Both the position numbers and the translations under genes were made by a program. A stretch of 64,000 nt of DNA, from the NCBI GenBank assembly GCA_029167045.1, contig JARFPK010000004.1, forward strand, positions 1 through 64,000. The letters run 5' to 3'. Under the pieces are notes generated by a model. That model was not told the DNA's origin and ran no database searches. It saw nothing but the letters and a program-made list of their open reading frames with translations. Positions 53,720-61,300 of this stretch are shown here, piece after piece (the stretch's first letter is position 1; every line of letters starts with the position of its first letter). This stretch comes from Candidatus Methanocrinis natronophilus (GTDB lineage Archaea; Halobacteriota; Methanosarcinia; Methanotrichales; Methanotrichaceae).

Positions 53720-54460
53720 TCATCCATGGAGGGGCCTTTGCCTCCTGCGGACGAACCTCGCCACCTCTTCGGATACGGGTCTATCGAAGATCTCTTCTAC
53801 AGTCCCCATCCCCGCCACCTCCCCCCCCATCAGGACGGCGACCCTGTCAGCGAGCTCCCTCGCCTGGTCGAGGTCGTGGGTAGCCATCACCACCGTAATC
53901 CCTCCATCCCTGACCCTGCTTATTAGGTCCTCTATCGCCTCCGCCGTCCTGGGGTCGAGGTTGGCCGTGGCCTCGTCCAGGAGGAGGAGATCGGGTTCGG
54001 TGACCAGGGCCCTCGCCAGGGCAACCCTCTGGGCCTCCCCGCCGGAGAGGCTGGAGGGCCTTCGGTTCTCGTATCCTGAGAGGCCTACCTCCCGGAGGGC
54101 GCCTGCGACCTTCCCTGCGATCTCGTTCATGGAGATCCCCCTCACCCGCAGGCCGTAAGAGACGTTCTTCTCGACGGTGGTGTTGAAGAGGGAGGGCTTC
54201 TGGAAGACCATCGCCATCCTCCTTCTCGCGAGAAACCTGGCCCTCTCCCCAGCCGATACGTCGGCGCCGTCGAATAGGACCCACCCTCCGCTGGGGGGGT
54301 CGAGGAGGTTGAGGATCCGAAGGAGGGTCGTCTTTCCCGACCCCGTGGGGCCGATGATGGCGAGGGCCTCCCCCGCCTTCGCCTCCAGAGATACTCCCTT
54401 CAGAACCACCCTTCCTCCCCGGATCGCCCGTACCTCCCTCGCCTCGATCATGTCCACCAC
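53720..54460 (-). CDS. tupC: Tungstate ABC transporter ATPase
   Basis: ATPase subunit, 246 residues. Walker A is GPTGSGKTT, the Q-loop MVFQKPSLFN, the ABC signature LSGGEAQRVALARAL, and Walker B LLLLDEATANLD, followed by the H-loop ATHDLDQ. There is no C-terminal TOBE/Mop domain of the ModC type. Its start overlaps the tupB 3' end by 13 bases. It may also energise the orphan ModAB pair at 0.2-2.9 kb. Confidence 0.92.
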   Translation of the reverse strand: MVDMIEAREVRAIRGGRVVLKGVSLEAKAGEALAIIGPTGSGKTTLLRILNLLDPPSGGWVLFDGADVSAGERARFLARRRMAMVFQKPSLFNTTVEKNVSYGLRVRGISMNEIAGKVAGALREVGLSGYENRRPSSLSGGEAQRVALARALVTEPDLLLLDEATANLDPRTAEAIEDLISRVRDGGITVVMATHDLDQARELADRVAVLMGGEVAGMGTVEEIFDRPVSEEVARFVRRRQRPLHG

Positions 54461-55155
54461 CTCCCCTGGACCCGGTTGACCAGGAGGTTTACGATGAGGG
54501 ATATGGATACGAGGATGATCCCCAGGGCCATGGAGAACTCGATATCACCCCGAGAGGTCTCCAGCGCTATCGCCGTAGTCAGGACCCTGGTGTAACCCTG
54601 GATGTTTCCCCCGATCATCATCGCCACCCCCACCTCGGAGAGGGCTCTTCCGAAACCGAGAAGGACCGCAGCCATCATGGCCGCCCTCGCCTCTACCATG
54701 ATGGTGAAGATCGCCTGGCGCTTCGAGGCTCCCAGGGATATCGCCGAGTCCCGGACCTGATCTGTGATGCCGCTCAAGGCGGCGATGGTGAGCCCCGTCA
54801 TGATGGGGACGATTAGGATAGTCTGGCCGACGACCATGCCGCCGGGGGTGAAGAGGAGGCCGAGCCCCCCCAAGGGGCCGGACCGAGATAAGAGGAGGAA
54901 GACGAGGAGGCCGACGGTGACCGTCGGAAGGCTGTAGAGGGTCTGGATGAGGTTGATGATGGCCCGTTTTCCCCAAAAATTATGAAAATGGAGGAGACCC
55001 CCCGCGGGGACGGCGATGGTGGTGGCGATGGCCGTGGAGGCGACGGCGATGATAAGGGATCGGACCGTTATCTCCACTATGGCAGGGTCGAGGGTCAGGA
55101 TCAGCTCCATCGCCCTTACAAATCCCGCCCCGATCTCATCCATAGGCGTCACCAA
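54448..55155 (-). CDS. tupB: Tungstate ABC transporter permease
   Basis: Membrane permease of 235 residues with five to six hydrophobic segments. Motifs include TTIAVPAGGLLHFHNFWGKR, LIQTLYSLPTVTVGLLVFLL and the EAA-like loop SAISLGASKRQAIFTIMVEA. Gene order tupA-tupB-tupC on the minus strand and overlap with tupC support one transporter. Confidence 0.92.
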   Translation of the reverse strand: MVTPMDEIGAGFVRAMELILTLDPAIVEITVRSLIIAVASTAIATTIAVPAGGLLHFHNFWGKRAIINLIQTLYSLPTVTVGLLVFLLLSRSGPLGGLGLLFTPGGMVVGQTILIVPIMTGLTIAALSGITDQVRDSAISLGASKRQAIFTIMVEARAAMMAAVLLGFGRALSEVGVAMMIGGNIQGYTRVLTTAIALETSRGDIEFSMALGIILVSISLIVNLLVNRVQGRWWT

Positions 55156-55203
55156 TCATTTAGCTGAACCGCCCTTTGGCCTTGCCGGCACCAGAGATAA
55201 CCC

Positions 55204-56145
55204 TTACGCCGCCGCGAGACTGCAGGAATCTTCAGCCAGAGGCATGGCACACTCGTCCCCGAAGCAGCCTATCAGATCACAATCGCCTCTTGCGGCCTTG
55301 AATAGGGGCTTGCCTATGGTATCCGTCCCGTACTCGGCTATCAGGCCCTGCCCCTCTTCAGAGACGAGGAAGTTGACGAACTTCACCGCCATCGCGCAGT
55401 TGACCGCAGGATGGACGGAGGGGCTTACCGGAATAGCCGCGTAGACGTTGAGAAGAGCCTCATCCTCCTCTATCAGGGGAACGAGGGCGAGGTCGCCCCG
55501 GAAGGCCTCAAAGGTGGAGGTGTCGCAGAGGGTATACCCAGCAACCTCGTTCGCCATCACCAGGGTCGGTCCCATCCCCTTGCCTGCGTCTACGTACCAT
55601 CGTCCTCTCAACTCTTCGTAGTCGAGGCCAGCAGCCTTCCAGAGGAGCTTCTCCCTGGCGTGGGTCCCGGAGTCATCCCCCCGGGAGACGAACCTGACGA
55701 GCCCCGGGCTCTCGATCCCTTGTTCCATGATCGTCTTCATGGCCTCGGCCGCCCCCATACCCTTTATCCCGGCTGGGTCGTCCTCGGGGCCGACGATGAT
55801 GAAGTAGTTGTAGGCGAAGCAGCTCCTGGAGAGGCCGTGCCCCTCCTCGATGAGATTTCTCTCCCTGACCACGTCGTGGACGAGGATCAGGTCGACGTCC
55901 CCCCTGACGCCGTACTGGATCGCTATCCCCGTCCCTGCGGATATTATGTGGACGTCGACGTTGTAGATATTCTCGAAGATCTTCTCCACCTCCTCTAAGA
56001 GCCCGGTGTCGTAGAGGCTGGTGGTCGTAGAGATTCTAAGTCGATCCTTCTGCCCGCCTCCGGCAACACTCTGAGCCGCCGCAGCGGTGCAGAGGAGGGC
56101 CAGGATGAGGGCCATGGCTGATATTTGGAGAACCTTTCCCTTCAT
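55204..56145 (-). CDS. tupA: Tungstate-binding protein TupA
   Basis: Extracellular high-affinity oxyanion-binding protein of 313 residues. A signal peptide ending TAAAAQS is followed by the TupA hallmark RISTTTSLYDTGLLEEVEKI, whose Thr/Ser residues bind tungstate in characterised members. Further motifs are VDLILVHDVVRERNLIEEGH and FVSRGDDSGTHAREKLLWKA. The C-terminus is cysteine-bearing (CDLIGCFGDECAM). It would supply tungsten for Fwd/Fdh-type enzymes in this window. The promoter shows TTTTTATAG at about 56176, some 30-35 bases before the ATG. Confidence 0.93.
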   Translation of the reverse strand: MKGKVLQISAMALILALLCTAAAAQSVAGGGQKDRLRISTTTSLYDTGLLEEVEKIFENIYNVDVHIISAGTGIAIQYGVRGDVDLILVHDVVRERNLIEEGHGLSRSCFAYNYFIIVGPEDDPAGIKGMGAAEAMKTIMEQGIESPGLVRFVSRGDDSGTHAREKLLWKAAGLDYEELRGRWYVDAGKGMGPTLVMANEVAGYTLCDTSTFEAFRGDLALVPLIEEDEALLNVYAAIPVSPSVHPAVNCAMAVKFVNFLVSEEGQGLIAEYGTDTIGKPLFKAARGDCDLIGCFGDECAMPLAEDSCSLAAA

Positions 56146-56393
56146 GATGATCGAGGTGTGAGTTGATTAGATTACTATAAAAACCTATGTTAGCATATAC
56201 GGTATCGAGAGGTGGGGATGGCGATCGATATGGATCAGGATCCTGTTGAGATCTGAACGGAGGGATACAGGATGGTCAGGATGAGGAGGAGAGGATGTCA
56301 GATCCCTGGGGATAAGCTTTAGTGGCATCCCTGACCATCTCTTCGTTGAGAGCTCTTCTGGGGTTGTGATATCGTCAACTACCCGCCAATGAA
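56146..56393. other. Intergenic region with 10-bp inverted repeat
   Basis: The left part holds the tupA promoter. GATGGTCAGG at 56271-56280 is the exact reverse complement of 56330-56339 across 49 bases. This may be a terminator or part of the structured RNA beyond the tnpB 3' end. No coding region is seen. Confidence 0.5.
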
Positions 56394-56460
56394 TTAGCGG
56401 GCATGAGGCTCGCCAGTATTGGGGGCTTGCGGCTCCGCAAAAAATCGGGCCACGATGGGC
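56300..56460 (-). ncRNA. Candidate omega RNA at the tnpB 3' end
   Basis: In characterised IS605 elements the guide RNA spans the 3' end of tnpB and the right end of the element. Here that region contains the CCCGC/GCGGG hairpin straddling the stop codon. Coordinates are approximate and rest on family knowledge; the only sequence evidence is the hairpin and the intact tnpB. Confidence 0.3.
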
Positions 56461-57518
56461 AGGTTGACAGCCACCCTTGCAGCTATGTTTCGAGCTGCGA
56501 CGCTGTCAGCAGGGCCAGAGAAACCACAGCAGACACAATCAAACTGATCTCGAGTAGGTCGGTTTGACCGGGATATATGATGGCAAACGGGGCATTCCTG
56601 GGACGTATAGGCAGGGTCGATGTAGACCACTGGAACTCCAGCGATCGCTGCCTTGTACTCGACGAACTGCCTGAGCTGATAGAATCCCCAGCTATGCTGT
56701 TTGCGTCTCTGAGCCTTCGAAACCGTCATCCTCTCCCGGATACCCTGAAGATCTTCGAGGGCGATCACGGAAGAGGTGTCTTTGGCTTTCGCAACCAGTT
56801 TTTTGGAGATGCAGTGGTTCACGTCTCGACGAAACCTAGCCTCTCGACCCGAGAGTTTCTTGAGATGACGTTTGGCGCTATCGGTCCCACAGCTTTGAAG
56901 ATCGGCCTTGAGGTTATCTATCTTGGATCGAACGTTCTCGATACCGTCACCGGAGAACTCTTCGCCGGTCGAATCAACGGCAATGTTCTTGATCCCGAGA
57001 TCGACGCCGATAACACCGATCGGTTCGATCTTGGGAGACTCGGCAACTTCGACGACGACGCAGAGATAGAACTCACCCCGTTCGAAAATGAGGTCGGCCT
57101 GTCCTCGGATCCGATTGAGCCGGGGTTCGTGGTACTCGCAGATGACAACAGGGACCTTTATCCTGCCTTCGAGAGTCAAGAGAGAAACGAGATCGAGACC
57201 TTTCCAGGACATGAGTCTCTGATCGTAGACGACAGATCCGTCAGGATCGAAGGTAGGTTGGATCGATTTGTCTCTCTTGTAGGCTTCGCAGGTCTTAGAG
57301 ATAGCTCTGACCGCCATCTGAGAGGAGAGGTTAAATTGTTCCCGAATAGGATAATAAACGACCTTCTGCAACTCGATCTTATTGGCGGTACGAAGCTCAA
57401 ACGCTTTGTCAGCCACGAAGTTGCAGGCGGCGTTAAACTGATGCATCGTCTCGCGAATAGCTTGAACCTGTTCTGGGGTCGGTTCAAGTTTGACTTTGAG
57501 CGTCTGCATCATGTGCAT
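56394..57518 (-). CDS. tnpB: TnpB RNA-guided nuclease, RuvC residues intact
   Basis: TnpB protein of 374 residues, the family ancestral to Cas12, which in tested members cuts DNA guided by an RNA from the element's 3' end. The RuvC triad appears complete: Asp173 (GVDLGIKN), Glu255 (ALEDLQGI) and Asp338 (GPADSVAARN). A zinc finger lies between the last two (Cys309, Cys312, Cys328, Cys331). The frame is open to 57680, but ATG 57518 (MHMMQTLKVKLEPTPEQ) gives the usual N-terminus, and that region carries a TATATA just upstream. The length is normal, so this copy may be active. Confidence 0.9.
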   Translation of the reverse strand: MHMMQTLKVKLEPTPEQVQAIRETMHQFNAACNFVADKAFELRTANKIELQKVVYYPIREQFNLSSQMAVRAISKTCEAYKRDKSIQPTFDPDGSVVYDQRLMSWKGLDLVSLLTLEGRIKVPVVICEYHEPRLNRIRGQADLIFERGEFYLCVVVEVAESPKIEPIGVIGVDLGIKNIAVDSTGEEFSGDGIENVRSKIDNLKADLQSCGTDSAKRHLKKLSGREARFRRDVNHCISKKLVAKAKDTSSVIALEDLQGIRERMTVSKAQRRKQHSWGFYQLRQFVEYKAAIAGVPVVYIDPAYTSQECPVCHHISRSNRPTRDQFDCVCCGFSGPADSVAARNIAARVAVNLPIVARFFAEPQAPNTGEPHAR

Positions 57519-57586
57519 AGATATATACCATCTATAGATATGAACATTTCGGTGCCAAGGAGAAGCGGGAGTAGTTACGCATTCCT

Positions 57587-57607
57587 CCCCCGACAGAATT
57601 CGGGGGC
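57587..57607. repeat. 7-bp perfect hairpin at the tnpB element end
   Basis: CCCCCGA pairs with TCGGGGG around a short loop, between tnpB and the CDGSH gene start at 57625. It is similar in sequence and downstream context to the palindrome at 56381-56400. Confidence 0.6.
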
Positions 57608-57624
57608 ATCCTGCTGAGATTTTC

Positions 57625-58029
57625 GTGAAAGAGTACACCAACGGCGAAATTACCGTATTCTGGGATCCGAAGAAGTGCATCCACTCCGCCGAATGCCTGA
57701 GATCTCAGCCCGGGGTATTCGACGTCCATAGGAGCCCGTGGATAAGTATGGACGGGGCGACCTCCGAGGAGATCATGGCCGCCATCGACCGATGCCCCTC
57801 GGGGGCCCTATCCTACAGAAGGAACGAAGAGCTGGAGAGGCGGATAGACCAGGAGGGTAGGCCCTCAGCCGAGATCAAGGTGGTGAAAGACGGGCCCCTC
57901 CTCGTCAGGGGAAGGTGCGCCCTCGTCGGCGAAGGGGGAGAGTCGATAGCTGAGGATGGACCCTTCGCCCTCTGCAGGTGCGGGCGGTCGGATAGGAAAC
58001 CCTTCTGCGACGGAAGTCATGCGGGCTGA
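57625..58029 (+). CDS. Iron-sulfur protein: divergent [4Fe-4S] domain plus CDGSH domain
   Basis: Protein of 134 residues with two modules. Residues about 5-65 are a Fer4_19-type domain with KKCIHSAECLRSQPGVF and IDRCPSGALSY. Residues about 80-134 are a CDGSH domain, with ligands in CRCGRSDRKPFCDGSH (three Cys and one His for a [2Fe-2S] cluster). Both modules often occur fused in prokaryotes; the electron partner is unknown. The start is GTG 57625, only 18 bases from the hairpin at the tnpB element end, so its promoter may have been altered by the insertion. Confidence 0.85.
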   Translation: MKEYTNGEITVFWDPKKCIHSAECLRSQPGVFDVHRSPWISMDGATSEEIMAAIDRCPSGALSYRRNEELERRIDQEGRPSAEIKVVKDGPLLVRGRCALVGEGGESIAEDGPFALCRCGRSDRKPFCDGSHAG

Positions 58030-58386
58030 TTTGGGAGGCTTCTTAGTGGTAGGGGGCTTAATTTCAAATAGGCCAAAGACCCCTCAAAGCTTCAAGACCA
58101 GGAGACTATTCTGCATTTTGAAGATTTACCACATCGGGTGACCATTTAAGACAAAAAAGTTTAATTACTATAAACTTAACTTGCTCAAATTAAGTTTAGT
58201 TGAATCAACTTAATTTGGGTGATGGAGTTGGAGCTTAGGAGACGAGGGACCGGTGTAAGGTGGAGAAGTAGAAGAGAGAGATCGATAAGGCAAAGGGAGA
58301 AGATCCCTAGAACTTCGGCGATACCTTCAGGAGGGTTGTCGACCGTTGGGCTAGGGGAGGGAACCCTCCTCCATAAGGAGACGGTT
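58030..58386 (+). promoter_or_regulatory. Long upstream region of the surface protein with three AACTTAA motifs
   Basis: AACTTAA occurs at 58173-58179, as its reverse complement at 58190-58196, and again at 58207-58213, centres exactly 17 bases apart. The middle copy can pair with the left one (TAAACTTAA with TTAAGTTTA, nine pairs) or with the right one (AAATTAAGTT with AACTTAATTT, ten pairs). A TATA-like TTTAATTA is at 58160-58167. It may be an operator array or, if transcribed, a pair of alternative hairpins. The rest of the stretch holds no gene. Confidence 0.6.
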
Positions 58387-61300
58387 TTGAGACTCTTGGC
58401 CTCGGGGCTCATCCTCATCCTCTTCTCTTCCGGAGCGGGAGCTTCCCAGGGCTTCCCCCTGGCGGGGGACGACCCCGTCATCCGAAACGCCGTCATCTAC
58501 CTCCTCTCTTGTCAGAACGACGACGGTGGCTTCGCAAACTTGCCGGACGCTGCGACGAGCAGCCTTCTTCCTACGGCCAACGCCGCCATGGCCCTGGCCC
58601 TCACCGGCGACCTAGACCACGCTAAAGCGGCCGGGAAGACTCCCCTCGACTACCTGGTCACAAACCCCCCCGGCGAAGACGCATCCGGCGGGAGCCTCGG
58701 CAGGTACGTCATGGGGGTGGTGGCAGCGAGGGGGGACCCCCGCAATGTAAACGGAGTCGACTATGCGGAGAGGCTGAAAAAGTTCGCAAAGCCTCCTTAC
58801 GGCAAGGAGAACCTCTTCTCCGAGGCATACATCCTCCTGGCGCTTGCGGCAGCGGGCGAGTCTGAATCACCGGAGGCCCAGGCCTTCGTCTCCCACATTA
58901 AGGCCAAACAGCACTCCTCAGGAGGCTGGGGCTGGGGCGGCGGAGCTCCCGACCTCGACACCACGGGGATCGTCGCCTCTGCCCTCCTGGCTGCGGGCGA
59001 GGACCCCAAGGACCAGACGATCCATGACGCCATCGAGTATATCAGAAGCCAGCAGAACGATGACGGCGGCTTTCCCTCCTCGGGGATGAGCAGCGACTCC
59101 AACGCCATCAGCGACTACTGGGCGATGATGGCCCTCAACGGAGCGGGGGTCGATCCCACCCAATGGCGGAAGGGGAGAGAGACTCTCGTCTCCCACCTTC
59201 TCAGCTGCCAGCAGGAGAGCGGCGTCTTCTGGTGGAAGCCCAAGACCCAGGGGGGGGCCGGATTTCTCGTCGAGGCGACATCCTACAGCATCATCGCCCT
59301 GATGGGCAAAAGCCTCCCCGTCCCCGCGGCAGATCCGGTTGAGGTGGTAGAGGAGGTCAGTGTCACCGTCTACGTTCTGGGGGACGGAAATCCCCTCTTC
59401 AGCCGCGATCTAGCCGTCGGGGCAGAGGGATTCACGAGGGACGGGTTTGAGGTCTCTAACCCCACCGTCCTGGGGGCGCTCGCGGGGACGGGGCTCTTCT
59501 TCACCCTCGCCGATCCAGATGGTACAGGCAGGCCGACGGTCTCAAACCTGGAGGGTTATGGGTCTGCGATCTACTTCGTCGACGGGGCTCGCCAAACCGA
59601 CCCCATAGGCGAGTATGACCTGATCGGGGACGAGTGCATCGTGATCAGCGCTCCCGCCACCGTTCTGCCTCTAAGGCTGAAGGCGCCGGCGGAGGTCGTG
59701 GAAGGGGAGACGTTCACCCTCGAGGTCGGCTCTGAAGAACTGGACGATCGGGGGCAGATGGTATCGGCTCCGGTGGAGGGGGCCACCGTCACGGTCTTTT
59801 CCGGCTCCATCTACACCGACTACACCACCGGAAAGGACGGAAGGACCCCAGAGATGACCTTGAGAGTGCCTGGGGAATACAGAATCGAGGCCAAAAAAGA
59901 GGGCTACATCGCCACCTATTACCTCAACTGCGGGTATCAGATCATAAGCTGCCGCAGGAGCGAGCCCGTCGACGTCACCATCCATGTTCTGGGGAACGGC
60001 GCCCCCCTCTTCAGCGGAGAGGTAGAGGTCAAGCCTCTCGGCTTTGAGAAGGACGGATATGATATCGATAACCCGACGGCTCTGGGGGCTCTCGAGGTGA
60101 CCGGCGTCTCTTACACCCTCGGCGACCCTTGGGGGATGGGGAGCCCCGCAGTCACTGATCTTGCAGGATTTGGGATGCCGGTCTACTTCGTCAACGGAGC
60201 ATCCCCGAACGTGGGGCTCGATCAGTATTTCCTGAGCGACGGGGATTGGATCACAGTCACTGCGCCTTACACAGTCTATCCTCTCAAGATGACGGCTCCC
60301 ACCGAGGTCATCGCTGGCGAACGGTTCAAGATTAAGGTGGAGACTGAAGAGTACGACGCCTCTTGGAACCTGGTCACAGTGGCCCAGCAAGGCGCCACCG
60401 TCACCGTTGGCTCTCAAACTTACACCACGGGGGCCGACGGATATACGCCGGAGATCACATTGACCAGGGCGGGCGAGTACAAGGTCCGGGCCGATAAGGC
60501 GGGGTACATCAGCACTTACTATCTGACGCCCGGAGGCTACCAGTTTATAAACTGCCTGGAGGCTGAAGGAGAGACGGTTACGATCCACGTCCTGGGGAAC
60601 GGAAACCCCCTCTTCAGCCGAGAGGTATTCGTAAGCTCCGTCGGCTTTGAGAAGGACGGATACAAGATCGATAACCCGACGGCTCTGGGGGCTCTCGAGG
60701 TGACCGGTGTCTCTTACACTCTCGGCGACCCCTGGGGGATGGGTAGCCCCGCAGTCACTGATCTTGCAGGATTTGGGATGCCGGTCTATTACGTCAACGG
60801 AGCATCCCCGAACGTGGGGCTCGATCAGTATTTCCTGAGCAACGATGACTGGATCACTGTCAGCGCACCTTATTCCGTATATTTGCTGAAGATGACGGTT
60901 CCGACGGAGGTCTCAATCGGCGATCCGATGCAGAATCCCTTCAAGATCAAAGTGGAGTCCGAAGAGTACGACGCTTCATGGAACCTGGTCACAGTGCCCC
61001 AGCAAGGCGCCACCGTCACCGTCGGCTCTCAGACTTACACTACGGGGGCCGACGGAAATACCTCGGATATCACTCTGACATGGGCGGGCGAGTACAAGGT
61101 GAAGGCCAGTAAGGCGGGGTACATCGGGACATACTACCTGACACCGGGAGGCTATCACATCATCACCGCCACCGGCGAGATTGAAAGCGACCTATTAGTG
61201 AAAAAGGAGGCAGATAGTAGCTCTGCAGAGGTCGGAGATATCCTGAACTACACCATAACGATCTGCAACAACTATCCGTATGCTGTGACAGACGTTATAG

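Larger units (their letters stand above)
56378..57610 (-). mobile_element. IS605/IS1341-type element carrying only tnpB
   Basis: The tnpB gene is flanked by two related short palindromes. CCCGC/GCGGG surrounds AATTA at 56381-56400 next to the stop; CCCCCGA/TCGGGGG surrounds AATT at 57587-57607 upstream of the start. Both are followed on the plus strand by GGGCAT or GGGGGCAT. Such subterminal hairpins mark IS200/IS605 ends. No tnpA transposase lies nearby. The exact ends cannot be set by eye; those given are the outer limits of the palindromes. Confidence 0.55.
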
